A stretch of DNA of 64,000 nucleotides from Caballeronia sp. TF1N1 (GTDB lineage Bacteria > Pseudomonadota > Gammaproteobacteria > Burkholderiales > Burkholderiaceae). Below the pieces are notes generated by a model, which did not search any database, had not been told where the DNA came from, and worked only from the letters and a program-made list of their open reading frames with translations. The position numbers and the translations under genes are program-made. The stretch spans positions 1-64,000 of the forward strand of contig NZ_CP084633.1 in the NCBI RefSeq assembly GCF_022878925.1. The letters run 5' to 3'. This document shows, piece by piece, positions 1-8,476 of this stretch (its first letter is position 1; each line of letters begins with the position of its first letter).

Positions 1-167
1 TGCGTGACCGGTGCGACGTTGATTTGCGGGCTCGCGAAAGACACGCCGCCTGCCTGATAGTTCGAGTTGACGCCGGTGTTCGAGAAGATCGAGAAGCCGC
101 CCGCGATGGAGCCCATTGCAGCGCGATCGAGTTCTTTCTCAGCAGCAAGGTTCTTGATGGTCAACAT
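1..167 (-). CDS. Double-glycine leader peptide, copy 3 (3' end cut by window)
   Basis: The ATG at 167-165 follows an AGGGGAT-type ribosome site, and the frame runs off the left edge, so only about 55 residues are visible. The first 24 residues have the form MLTIKNLAAEKELDRAAMG followed by SIAGG, which fits a double-glycine leader (Glu-Leu, hydrophobic positions, Gly-Gly at 23-24). The part after Gly-Gly is rich in Ser, Asn, Gly and Ala and resembles the two complete paralogues upstream. Leaders of this kind are removed by peptidase-containing ABC transporters (PCAT) in bacteriocin and microcin export. No such exporter is visible here; it may lie beyond position 1. Function is unknown. Confidence 0.75.
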   Translation of the reverse strand, partial: MLTIKNLAAEKELDRAAMGSIAGGFSIFSNTGVNSNYQAGGVSFASPQINVAPVT

Positions 168-204
168 GATAAATCCCCTAAGAAATGTGTTTGGATGGTG
201 TGAA

Positions 205-465
205 TTAAAGTGCCAAGCCGCCGAGCAGGCTGCCCACAGCGGTGATCGACTTGTTGACGGTCTTGAGATCGACGTTGGCGGTGGTCGATGCATCGACTTG
301 CGAAACAGGTGCAATGTTCGCTTGCGGCGAAGCGAACGACACGCCGCCAGCTTGCACGTTGCTGTTGATACCGGCGTTCGAGAAGAGCGAATTACCGCCC
401 GTGATAGCGCCCATTTCAGCGCGGTCGAGTTCCTTGGAAGCAACGAGGTTCTTGATGGTCAGCAT
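205..465 (-). CDS. Double-glycine leader peptide, copy 2
   Basis: An 86-residue product. A longer frame exists upstream, but the ATG at 465-463 has an AGGAGA ribosome site eight to ten bases ahead and matches the start of both paralogues, so this start is chosen. Residues 1-24 form a leader with an Glu-Leu pair and Gly23-Gly24. Cleavage would leave a 62-residue peptide without cysteine, rich in Asn, Ser, Ala and Val, ending in a Gly-Ser-Leu-Leu-Gly-Gly segment. It differs from copy 1 by about nine residues. The 37-bp gaps between copies are also similar, which points to tandem duplication. The secreted-peptide role is inferred from the leader only. Confidence 0.8.
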   Translation of the reverse strand: MLTIKNLVASKELDRAEMGAITGGNSLFSNAGINSNVQAGGVSFASPQANIAPVSQVDASTTANVDLKTVNKSITAVGSLLGGLAL

Positions 466-502
466 GATGAATCTCCTAAACAATGTGATTGGATGGTGTG
501 AA

Positions 503-763
503 TTAAAGCGCCATGCCGCCGAGCAGGCTGCCCACGGCGGTAATCGACTTGTTGACGGTCTTGAGATCGACGTTGGTGGTGGTCGATGCATCGACTTGCG
601 TGACAGGTGCGATGTTCGCTTGGGGCGAAGCGAAGGACAGACCGCCTGCTTGAACGTTGCTGTTGATACCGGCGTTCGAGAAGAACGAGCTACCGCCCGT
701 GATGGCGCCCATCTCAGCACGGCCGAGTTCTTTGGAAGCGGCGAGGTCTTTGATCGTCAGCAT
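503..763 (-). CDS. Double-glycine leader peptide, copy 1
   Basis: First gene of a three-gene tandem array, 86 residues. The start at ATG 763-761 is preceded by AGGAGA, as in copy 2. The leader is MLTIKDLAASKELGRAEMG plus AITGG, ending at Gly24. The predicted mature 62 residues contain no cysteine and carry a short amphipathic segment (VDLKTVNKSITAVGSLLGG). No immunity protein, PCAT exporter or modification enzyme is visible upstream to 1260. It could be a class II bacteriocin-like or signalling peptide, or a substrate of an exporter coded left of the window. Confidence 0.8.
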   Translation of the reverse strand: MLTIKDLAASKELGRAEMGAITGGSSFFSNAGINSNVQAGGLSFASPQANIAPVTQVDASTTTNVDLKTVNKSITAVGSLLGGMAL

Positions 764-1260
764 GGTGAATCTCCTAAGTGGTTGGTTGGTCGAGCGTTGA
801 TTTGTTGCGCTCGCAGCTACATATGCGAGAGGCATGCCAACGACGCAAATAAATTTGGTTTGGCTGTCTAAATGATTGATTTAAAATAATAAAAGTTGAA
901 TTGGTCGCACGCTTCGATCAGGTTGAGAAAGATCAGTAGAAACATTTGTGTTTTGATGGAGCCGACATAAATTTCGAAAATGACTGTCCTGAACAGACAC
1001 AGTGGAAGGTCCTCTTGGTCCGCAAGACAGAGACGTAAAAAAAATCTAGTCCCAGCCAAGTCTCACGAGTCCTTGGCTACCGCCGTCCACACTTCGAATA
1101 TCGAAACAACTCAACTTTGCTAACGCGCAGAGTGCTATTTGGAGTCATCCCGGCCCTGATCGAGTCGTCCCGCCGTCGAACGCTTAACCACCCATCGTCC
1201 CTGCAAGCTTCTCGAATCCATGGAAAAATGTGCATATGCACTAACCATGGAGAGAATGTC
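764..1260. other. Intergenic region upstream of peptide array and thiolase
   Basis: About 500 bases without a convincing gene. An A+T-rich patch around 840-960, unlike the surrounding DNA, probably holds the minus-strand promoter for the peptide array; on the minus strand a TATTAT hexamer lies near 890 but no good -35 box is paired with it. Short frames here (for example 868-1059 minus) lack ribosome sites and recognisable products. Confidence 0.5.
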
Positions 1261-2445
1261 ATGTTCAAAGACGAAATCGTTCTATGCGCGCCGGTGCGCA
1301 CGCCAATCGGAGCCTTTGGCGGCAGCTTGAAAGAAGTGGCGGCAACGGAGCTGGGCGCCACCGCTATCCGCGAGAGCGTGCGTCGCACGGGTCTGGCGCC
1401 GCGAAAGGTCGATGCAGTCATCATGGGCAACGTCATCCAGGCAGGCAGCGGCATGAATCCCGCGCGCCAGGCGTCGATCAACGGCGGCATTCCGGTGGCA
1501 TCGCCTGCTGTCACGGTGAATCGGGTATGCGGGTCGGGCGCGCAGGCAATTGCATCGGCGGCTCAGGAAATAGCACTCGATATCTCGAACGTGGTTATCG
1601 CCGGTGGCATGGAGAACATGGATCGCGCGCCGTATCTGCTGCCTGCGGCGCGATGGGGTCAACGCATGGGCGCGGCACAGGTCATCGACAGCATGTTGCG
1701 CGATGGACTCGACGACGCGTTCTCGGGCCAGCATTCCGGCTGGCACACGGAAGACCTCGTCAGCAAGTACGGCATCGGCCGCGAGGCGCAGGACCGCTGG
1801 GCAGAACGTTCGCAACGGCGCTTCAGCGGTGCGCGAGATGCAGGTCACTTCGCAAACGAGCTCGTGACCGTCGACGTTCCTGGCAAAAAAGGCGTGTCTC
1901 CGTTCGATACAGACGAGCAACCGCGTCCCGATACCAACCTCGAAACGCTTGCTCGGCTCAAGCCCGCATTTCGCAAGGACGGCACCATCACCGCAGGCAA
2001 TGCGCCGGGCCTGAATAGCGGCGCATCGGCGATGATCGTCACGCGTCGTGCCACGGCTGAATCGTTAGATGTAGTCGCTTCGGCGCGGCTCGTCGCTTTC
2101 GCGGTATCGGCGGTCGAGCCGGGGCTGTTTGGCATCGCACCGGCCCCGGCCGTGACAAAGGTATTGGAGCGCGCGGGCTGGAAGCTGGGCGACGTGGAGC
2201 GCTTCGAGATCAACGAGGCCTTCGCTGCAGTGCCGCTCGCCGTCATAGCTGAACTCGGGATTCCCGAGGACATCGTGAACGTGGATGGTGGCGCTATCGC
2301 GCATGGTCATGCCATCGGCGCCACGGGCGCGGTGCTCACCACGCGTCTCATCCACTCGATGCGTCGCGATGGCGTGCGGCGAGGCATCGTGACGCTTTGC
2401 ATCGGCGGAGGGCAGGGCATCGCGCTCGCGCTCGAAAGTCTTTAA
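1261..2445 (+). CDS. Acetyl-CoA acetyltransferase (thiolase)
   Basis: Thiolases condense or cleave beta-ketoacyl-CoA in the cytosol. The frame is open from 1117, but the ATG at 1261 gives 394 residues, the normal family length, and follows a GGAGAG site. The acyl-accepting cysteine is in VNRVCGSGAQA near residue 88. INEAFAAVP, GGAIAHGHAIGATGA (catalytic His) and CIGGGQG (second catalytic Cys) complete the active site. The substrate cannot be told from sequence; AtoB, PhaA and BktB types all fit. It is not clearly part of the downstream operon because a LysR gene on the opposite strand intervenes. Confidence 0.93.
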   Translation: MFKDEIVLCAPVRTPIGAFGGSLKEVAATELGATAIRESVRRTGLAPRKVDAVIMGNVIQAGSGMNPARQASINGGIPVASPAVTVNRVCGSGAQAIASAAQEIALDISNVVIAGGMENMDRAPYLLPAARWGQRMGAAQVIDSMLRDGLDDAFSGQHSGWHTEDLVSKYGIGREAQDRWAERSQRRFSGARDAGHFANELVTVDVPGKKGVSPFDTDEQPRPDTNLETLARLKPAFRKDGTITAGNAPGLNSGASAMIVTRRATAESLDVVASARLVAFAVSAVEPGLFGIAPAPAVTKVLERAGWKLGDVERFEINEAFAAVPLAVIAELGIPEDIVNVDGGAIAHGHAIGATGAVLTTRLIHSMRRDGVRRGIVTLCIGGGQGIALALESL

Positions 2446-2462
2446 AGCATGGCGCAAAAAGT

Positions 2463-2478
2463 CCGGCAGGAATGCCGG
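2463..2478 (+). terminator. Hairpin downstream of thiolase
   Basis: CCGGCA and TGCCGG form a perfect six-base stem with a GGAA loop, 18 bases after the thiolase stop. There is no T run, so it would be at best a factor-dependent or RNA-stabilising element. Confidence 0.3.
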
Positions 2479-2745
2479 GCCGAAATCCGTCGAGCAGCAT
2501 GGCAATTTTGACGAGACGCGCGGGCCGTGCGTTACAGCACGCGATTCACGCCGCCATACGCGTGACGAAGGCATCGCGTTCGGGCAATATCGTCGGCGCA
2601 TGCGCACAGGCCTGCCCCGTCGAAAGGCACCGCACCGGATCAATCGAAAACGCATAAAACCTCACGTTTCAAGGGAGAAAGCTAAAGATCGCGCGCGCCG
2701 TGTCGTTACCTCAGGAGCGATCACACGAGGCGGACAGAGGTACGG

Positions 2746-3081
2746 ATGTTTTCCATCATATGCAAGGAATGCGGCGCGGAAGCACGCACGGAAGTAGCGA
2801 ACTGCCCTAGATGCGGATTCGTGATGGAGAAACCGGCACCCGAGATCGTCGAGGCCAGCAAGCCTGCTTTGCGGATGCCAAGGCGTCTGCGCGATCACTT
2901 GAGCACCGTAGCCGCATGGACGACGGTCTGCCTCGTTGCACTGGCAGGCATTACGCTCTGGTCCACTCGCACGTCGGGTGATTCGGAGAGTGGCGCTGTC
3001 GCCGTCGGCAAGATCGAAACGGGTGAGAATCGCATGACAGCCGATACTTCGGCGCTCGCTGCAAGCACAAGTCGGCCTTAG
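2746..3081 (+). CDS. Small zinc-ribbon membrane protein
   Basis: 111 residues. The N-terminus has CKEC at 6-9 and CPRC at 20-23, a Cys4 zinc ribbon. One membrane helix follows at about residues 50-70 (TVAAWTTVCLVALAGITLW), and then a low-complexity tail. A GAGG sequence sits ahead of the ATG. Proteins of this layout are common and uncharacterised. The long stretch from 2446 to 2745 before it contains nothing recognisable. Confidence 0.7.
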   Translation: MFSIICKECGAEARTEVANCPRCGFVMEKPAPEIVEASKPALRMPRRLRDHLSTVAAWTTVCLVALAGITLWSTRTSGDSESGAVAVGKIETGENRMTADTSALAASTSRP

Positions 3082-3105
3082 TCCCTAACGCATGCACCTA
3101 AAGAC

Positions 3106-4002
3106 TCACCCCATCACGAACTCCGCCGCAGTCTCCTTCAATTGAAGGACGAATTGATTGACGATGACCGACCGCGGTCTGCCAGGCGCAAAGAGAAAGC
3201 GCGGTTCGACCGGTACGGCCGGCGAGAATCGTCGTGCAATCAAGTCCGGAAACGAACGGCTCATCAGCGAGAAAGGGTCCACCAGCGCCACCGCATTGGC
3301 TTCCCGCACGAGCGCGCACAGCACCGGCGTGCTGTTGGACACGAACGCGCTCGTAAAGACCCGTCCCTGCGCGCGGAAGGCTTCGCGCAGGCGCCATCCC
3401 GTTAACGTGTCTTCCCCGAAGGTCGCGAGCGTCTCGTGATCCAGAAGGCGAGGCGTGACCGTCTTGCGCGCAGCAAGCGGATGCTCCGCACGCATCACGC
3501 AGCATAGTTCGGCGCGACAGAACTCCTCCACCTCGAGCGTGCCTGAAGGCGCGGCTACATCCAGAATGCCAAAATCCGCCTGATTGTTGTTCACGTATTC
3601 GACGACGTGACGCGTAGGCAACGCCCTGATATCGAACTCGACTTGCGGATGCGTCTCGCGGAACTTGCCGACCGCGCGCGCGACGATAGTGGTTGCGAGC
3701 ATGGAGACTGTCGATACGCGAATCGACCCACGCTGGCCCTCCTGAATCTCGCGTGCGGTCTGCGCAATCGATTGCACGCTGCCAAACAACCGCTCTATCT
3801 CCGGCAGGATTGCCTCCGCCTCGGGCGTGCATACGAGCCGCCCCTTCACACGCAGAAAAAGCGTAAGCCCGATGTCTTCTTCCAGCATGCGCAGAGTCTT
3901 GGTCACGGCAGGCTGGGACACGTAGAGCAGACGTGCCGCAGCGGACACGCTGCCCGCCTTGACCACCGCGCGGAAGATTTCCAGATGACGCACTTTGAGC
4001 AT
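3106..4002 (-). CDS. LysR-family transcriptional regulator
   Basis: 298 residues from the ATG at 4002-4000; the longer upstream frame is not family-like. The winged helix-turn-helix occupies residues 1-60 (MLKVRHLEIFRAVVKAGSVS, then AAARLLYVSQPAVTKTLRML). A LysR substrate-binding domain follows. It is transcribed away from the aldehyde dehydrogenase operon, the usual position for a LysR protein controlling its divergent neighbour in response to a pathway metabolite. The inducer is unknown. Confidence 0.92.
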   Translation of the reverse strand: MLKVRHLEIFRAVVKAGSVSAAARLLYVSQPAVTKTLRMLEEDIGLTLFLRVKGRLVCTPEAEAILPEIERLFGSVQSIAQTAREIQEGQRGSIRVSTVSMLATTIVARAVGKFRETHPQVEFDIRALPTRHVVEYVNNNQADFGILDVAAPSGTLEVEEFCRAELCCVMRAEHPLAARKTVTPRLLDHETLATFGEDTLTGWRLREAFRAQGRVFTSAFVSNSTPVLCALVREANAVALVDPFSLMSRSFPDLIARRFSPAVPVEPRFLFAPGRPRSVIVNQFVLQLKETAAEFVMG

Positions 4003-4020
4003 GGCGGACCCGTCGAAGGT

Positions 4021-4069
4021 ATAACTTTCTGGCAGGAACAAGGTTATCAGAATGTATTGGTTTTCATAC
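4021..4069. promoter_or_regulatory. Candidate LysR binding sites
   Basis: Two imperfect dyads lie between the divergent LysR and aldehyde dehydrogenase genes. ATAAC at 4021-4025 pairs with GTTAT at 4043-4047, and GTAT at 4054-4057 pairs with ATAC at 4066-4069. The second fits the loose T-N11-A LysR pattern. Binding is inferred only from position and symmetry. Confidence 0.35.
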
Positions 4070-4148
4070 TTTTGAAACCCTACACTTGATTTCAACGCTG
4101 GATGTTGAAAGGCACGCAGGCAATCGACCCAACTCAAGGAGCTTTGCA

Positions 4149-5642
4149 GTGAGCATTCCCGACGCATCGGTGTGGCGCGCCCGCGCGCAAGAAATCCGGC
4201 CCGAGGGCCGCGCGTTCATCGACGGGCGCTATGTGAACGCGCTCTCCGGCAAGCTCTTTGCGAGCATCGACCCGGCCACGGGCCGCACCATCGCCGCAGT
4301 CGCCGAATGCGGAACGGAAGACGTGGACGTCGCGGTCAGAAGCGCGCGACGCGCCTTCGAATCCGGCGTCTGGTCGCGCGCCGCACCTGCCGAACGCAAA
4401 GCCGTCATGCTCAAATTCGCGGGCTTGATCATGGCGCATCGCGAAGAGCTGGCGCTGCTCGAATCGCTCGATGTCGGCAAGCCGATCACCAATGCCTACA
4501 ACGGCGACATCGTGAGTTCGGCCACCTGCATCCAGTGGTATGGCGAGGCCATCGACAAGCTCTATGGCGAAACCGCGCCCGCCGCACCCGACGTGACCAC
4601 CATGATCGTGCGCGAGCCGCTCGGCGTGGTCGCGGCCGTGGTGCCGTGGAACTATCCGCTCTCGATGGCAAGCTGGAAGCTTGGCCCCGCACTCGCCGCA
4701 GGCAACTCGGTGATCCTCAAGCCCGCGGAGCAATCGCCGCTAAGCGCGATTCGTATCGCCGCGCTCGCGGCCGAAGCGGGTTTGCCGCCTGGCGTGCTCA
4801 ACGTCGTGCCGGGCTACGGTGAAACGGCGGGGCGCGCGCTCGGTCTGCACATGGATGTCGATGCCGTCGGCTTCACCGGGTCGACCGCTGTCGGCAAGTT
4901 GTTCATGCAGTACTCGGGTCAGTCGAATATCAAGCGCATCGGGCTCGAATGCGGCGGCAAGAGCCCGCATATCGTGCTCGACGATTGCCCCGATCTCGAC
5001 GCCGCCGCGCGCGCCGTGGCGGCCGGTATCTTCGCCAATAGCGGACAAGTGTGCAACGCGGGTTCGCGGCTGATCGTACACGCGGCGGTACGCGACGAAC
5101 TGCTGGAGAAAGTCGCGGCCATCGCGCGGGATCTCGTGCCCGGCGACCCGCTCGATCCCGCCACGAAGATGGGTGCGATCGTGAGCCAGGCGCAGCACGA
5201 GTCGGTCATGTCGTATATCGATGCGGGTCGTGCCGATGGCGCGCGCGTCATCGCTGGCGGGCGTACCGCGCGGCCGGAATCGGGCGGCTACTTCATCGAG
5301 CCGACCGTGTTCGATCGCGTGAGCAACGACATGCGTATCGCGCGCGAGGAGATATTCGGGCCGGTGCTGTCAGCGATCACGGTCGAGTCGCCGGAGGAAG
5401 CGGTGCGCGTCGCCAACGACACGATCTACGGCCTCGCCGCCGCGGTGTGGACCTCGAACATCGCGCGGGCGCAGCAGGTCTCGCGTCAATTGAAGGCGGG
5501 CGTGGTGTGGGTCAATTGCTTCGATCGCGGCACCATGTCCTCGCCCTTCGGCGGCTTCAAGCAATCGGGATTCGGCCGCGACAAGTCGATGCACGCCTTC
5601 GACAAATACATGGACTGGAAGGCGATCTGGATCGCCGGATGA
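4149..5642 (+). CDS. NAD(P)-dependent aldehyde dehydrogenase (PuuC-like)
   Basis: Oxidises an aldehyde to its acid. GTG at 4149 is chosen because AAGGAG stands at 4136-4141 with seven-base spacing and the product is then 497 residues, typical of the family. Motifs in order are VVPWNYPL, FTGSTAVG, LECGGKSP (general-base Glu), GQVCNAGSR (catalytic Cys), EEIFGPV and PFGGFKQSGFGRD. The closest types are gamma-glutamyl-aminobutyraldehyde and betaine aldehyde dehydrogenases. It leads an operon with a polyamine-type ABC importer, so the imported compound may be an amine, but the substrate is not proved. Confidence 0.93.
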   Translation: MSIPDASVWRARAQEIRPEGRAFIDGRYVNALSGKLFASIDPATGRTIAAVAECGTEDVDVAVRSARRAFESGVWSRAAPAERKAVMLKFAGLIMAHREELALLESLDVGKPITNAYNGDIVSSATCIQWYGEAIDKLYGETAPAAPDVTTMIVREPLGVVAAVVPWNYPLSMASWKLGPALAAGNSVILKPAEQSPLSAIRIAALAAEAGLPPGVLNVVPGYGETAGRALGLHMDVDAVGFTGSTAVGKLFMQYSGQSNIKRIGLECGGKSPHIVLDDCPDLDAAARAVAAGIFANSGQVCNAGSRLIVHAAVRDELLEKVAAIARDLVPGDPLDPATKMGAIVSQAQHESVMSYIDAGRADGARVIAGGRTARPESGGYFIEPTVFDRVSNDMRIAREEIFGPVLSAITVESPEEAVRVANDTIYGLAAAVWTSNIARAQQVSRQLKAGVVWVNCFDRGTMSSPFGGFKQSGFGRDKSMHAFDKYMDWKAIWIAG

Positions 5643-5673
5643 AGCAGTGCCCCGACCTCGCATGGAGACCGAC

Positions 5674-6750
5674 ATGAACGCGCCACTATCCCAAGCCGAT
5701 ACCGTATCGACCAGTCCGTCGTCTTCACGACGCACCTTCCTGCTGCAAGCCGGCGCGCTCGCCGGCACCGCGCTGCTCGGCGCACCGGCCATTGTGCGTG
5801 CGCAGGCAAAGAGCATCAGCGTGACCTGCTGGGGCGGCGCCTATGAGGCGGCGGTGCGTGCCTCGTTCGCCGAACCCTTTGCGAAAGAGACGGGCATCGC
5901 GGTGAATCTCGTCAACAGCGCGGATCTCGCGCGCATGAAGGTGCAGGTCGAATCGAAGAATGTGTCGTGGGATGTGTTCGACAGCATTGGACCGCAGATC
6001 GTCGCGGGTTCGCGTCAGGGCATGTGGGAGAAACTGGACCCGGCTATCGTCAAGACCGATGGCCTCATCACGAAGACGGGCGCGGACTTCGTCGGCACGT
6101 ATTCGTATGCGGGCGGGATCGGCTTCGACCCGAAGCGCGGCAGCAAGCATCCGACGACCTACGCGGAGTTCTGGGATGTAAAAGCGTTTCCGGGTCGTCG
6201 GGGTTTGCGCCCACGGGTGAGCGAGAACCTGGAGATGGCGTTGCTCGCGGATGGCGTCGCGCCCGACAAGCTCTATCCGCTCGATGTCGAGCGCGCCTTC
6301 GCGGCGATGGACCGCATCAAGCCGGGTGTGCGCAAGTGGATCGAGACGACGCCGGAGACGGTGACGCTCATCGCGAGTAACGAACTCGATTTCACGTACA
6401 CGTATCTGAGTCGCGTTTTGCCCGCGCAAAGAGCGGGTACGTCGGTGCAGATGTCGATGAAGCAGACGCTCAACAGCCTCGAATATCTCGCGGTGCCGAA
6501 GTACGGCAAGAACACGCAAGCTGCCATGCAATACGTGGCGTTCTGTCTGCGCCCCGACCGCCAGGCCGCATTCTGCGAGATGGTCGAGTTCGCGCCGAAC
6601 GCGGTGCAGGCCATGCCGCTCGTATCCGCCGCCGCCAAGGCGCGCATGCCGGACATGCACGATCCGAACAGCGTGATCATCAACGACACGTGGTGGGGCG
6701 ATCACTACGACGCGTTGCAGAACCGCTTTACGACCTGGATGCTGACATAA
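5674..6750 (+). CDS. ABC transporter substrate-binding protein (PotD-like)
   Basis: Periplasmic receptor of a spermidine/putrescine-type importer. The ATG at 5674 follows GGAGA and gives 358 residues. The N-terminus has a Tat-type signal (SSRRTFLLQAGALAG) with cleavage likely after IVRAQA near residue 47. The mature protein starts with SISVTCWGGAYEAAVRASF, typical of COG0687 binding proteins. Two permease genes follow, and the ATPase gene comes after an inserted oxidoreductase gene. Confidence 0.88.
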   Translation: MNAPLSQADTVSTSPSSSRRTFLLQAGALAGTALLGAPAIVRAQAKSISVTCWGGAYEAAVRASFAEPFAKETGIAVNLVNSADLARMKVQVESKNVSWDVFDSIGPQIVAGSRQGMWEKLDPAIVKTDGLITKTGADFVGTYSYAGGIGFDPKRGSKHPTTYAEFWDVKAFPGRRGLRPRVSENLEMALLADGVAPDKLYPLDVERAFAAMDRIKPGVRKWIETTPETVTLIASNELDFTYTYLSRVLPAQRAGTSVQMSMKQTLNSLEYLAVPKYGKNTQAAMQYVAFCLRPDRQAAFCEMVEFAPNAVQAMPLVSAAAKARMPDMHDPNSVIINDTWWGDHYDALQNRFTTWMLT

Positions 6751-6775
6751 AGTAGCGTAAAACAAGGGGCGCGCG

Positions 6776-7609
6776 ATGAGTTACACGCTGAACCTGAAGG
6801 CTGTCGTCGTGATGCTGCTGCCGCTCTACGGCCTGCTCGCGGTGTTCTTCTTGTGGCCGCTCGGCGTAGTCGGCTGGTCGAGCATCTACGAACACGCGTT
6901 CACGCTGCGCGGCTACGAACAGGTGCTGACGAGCGCGCTCATACATCGCGTGCTCGGCAACACGATGATCATCAGCGCGCTCGCCACGGCGACGAGTCTC
7001 GTGCTTGGGTATATCGTCGCGCTGCATCTCGCCCGCATGCCCATGTCGAAGCGCGCGCCGTATCTCGTGATGGTGATGTTGCCGTTCTGGACCAGCGTGC
7101 TCGTGAAGAGTTATGCCTTCACCGTCGTGCTGGGCAGCGCGGGGATCGTCGCGAAGCTCGCGGGATGGCTGAGTGGCGATACATGGCATCCCGACCTCAT
7201 GTTCAACCGCACTGGCGTCGTGATAGGAATGACCAACTATCTTCTGCCGTTCATGGTGCTGCCCATTCTCACGAGCCTCACCACGCAGAACCGCAACCTC
7301 AAGTTCGCCGCCGAACTCATGGGCGCAGGTCCCGCGATGATCTTCGCGCGCATCACGTTGCCTTTGTCGATGCCCGGCGTGTTCGCAGGCGTTCTCATGT
7401 GCCTCACGCTCTCCATGGGTATGTACATCACGCCCGCGTTGCTCGGCGGGCCGCGCGACATGATGCTCGCCAACCTCATCGACTTCTACACGCGGCAGAC
7501 GCTCGACTGGACGCTGGCCGCTTCCATCGCGGTGATGCTGCTCGTGCTGTCCGGGGCGCTGATCGCGGTGCTCGGACGCGTTCAGCGTGGCACGGAGGCG
7601 CTCGCATGA
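6776..7609 (+). CDS. ABC transporter permease (PotB-like)
   Basis: Inner-membrane subunit of the polyamine-type importer, 277 residues with about six helices. The start follows AAGGGG. The EAA-type loop is at AAELMGAGPAMIFARITLPLS. Its stop overlaps the start of the second permease by an ATGA, so the two are probably translationally coupled. Confidence 0.9.
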   Translation: MSYTLNLKAVVVMLLPLYGLLAVFFLWPLGVVGWSSIYEHAFTLRGYEQVLTSALIHRVLGNTMIISALATATSLVLGYIVALHLARMPMSKRAPYLVMVMLPFWTSVLVKSYAFTVVLGSAGIVAKLAGWLSGDTWHPDLMFNRTGVVIGMTNYLLPFMVLPILTSLTTQNRNLKFAAELMGAGPAMIFARITLPLSMPGVFAGVLMCLTLSMGMYITPALLGGPRDMMLANLIDFYTRQTLDWTLAASIAVMLLVLSGALIAVLGRVQRGTEALA

Positions 7610-8457
7610 TGGATACCGCAACGCGTGTCAGCAACGAATTCGTCAAGCCCGAACCGAAGCGCCGCGACTCGCGTGTATTCATGCGCGTGCTCGGTTCCAT
7701 CGGCGGATGGTGCGGCTATTTGTTCCTGCTGCTGCCAAGCCTCGTGATCGTGCCGATTTCGTTCGGCGGCGGCAGCGAACTGACGTTTCCGCCGAAGACC
7801 CTCTCGCTTGCGCTATTCCGGCAGTTCTTCGCCGATCCGGCATGGTGGGGCGCGTGTGTGACGAGCGTGATGGTCGCGCTGCTGGCATCGGTAATCTCGA
7901 TAGCGGCCGGTGTGCCCGGCGCTTATGCGCTTGCACGCGGCCGGTTTCCGGGCAAGCGCGTACTCGAAACCTTCGCCATCACGCCCATGCTCGTGCCCGT
8001 CGTCGTGCTCGGTCTTGGCGTGTATAAGCAGTTCTCGATGTTCTCGCTCGTCAACACGGTATGGGGACTTGCGCTCGCGCATGCCGTGCTCGTCGTTCCG
8101 TTCGTGATCATTGCGGTGGGCTCGGGCTTGCGTCACGCGGATGCATCGCTCGAAGCCGTCGCGCTTCTGATGGGCGCAAGCCGCGTGCGCATCTTCTTTC
8201 AAGTGGTGTTGCCGCAGATACGCGCGTCGGTGGCCGTGAGCGTGCTGTTCGCGTTCCTTCTGTCATTCGACGAAGTGGTGGTCGCGTACTTCATTTCGGG
8301 ACCGCAGACCACGACCTTGCCGGTCAAGATGTACAGCGCGATCCGCTGGGAAGTATCGCCGGTGCTCGCCGCCGTCTCGACGCTGCTCACGCTGATATCG
8401 CTTCTGGTGTGCATCGGCATCATGGCTTTGCAACGGCGCGACGCGTCCGCCGACTAA
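7606..8457 (+). CDS. ABC transporter permease (PotC-like)
   Basis: Second permease, 283 residues from the ATG at 7606 that overlaps the upstream stop; a second ATG directly follows. A cytoplasmic N-terminus of about 35 residues leads into six predicted helices. The EAA loop is LEAVALLMGASRVRIFFQVV. It should form a heterodimer with the product of the gene before it. Confidence 0.9.
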   Translation: MMDTATRVSNEFVKPEPKRRDSRVFMRVLGSIGGWCGYLFLLLPSLVIVPISFGGGSELTFPPKTLSLALFRQFFADPAWWGACVTSVMVALLASVISIAAGVPGAYALARGRFPGKRVLETFAITPMLVPVVVLGLGVYKQFSMFSLVNTVWGLALAHAVLVVPFVIIAVGSGLRHADASLEAVALLMGASRVRIFFQVVLPQIRASVAVSVLFAFLLSFDEVVVAYFISGPQTTTLPVKMYSAIRWEVSPVLAAVSTLLTLISLLVCIGIMALQRRDASAD

Positions 8458-8476
8458 TCTTGAACAAGAGACCAAC

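Noticed and set aside
868..1059. 63-codon minus-strand frame upstream of the peptide array
   Set aside because: It lies in A+T-rich non-coding-like DNA, has no ribosome site, and its codon use does not match the neighbours.
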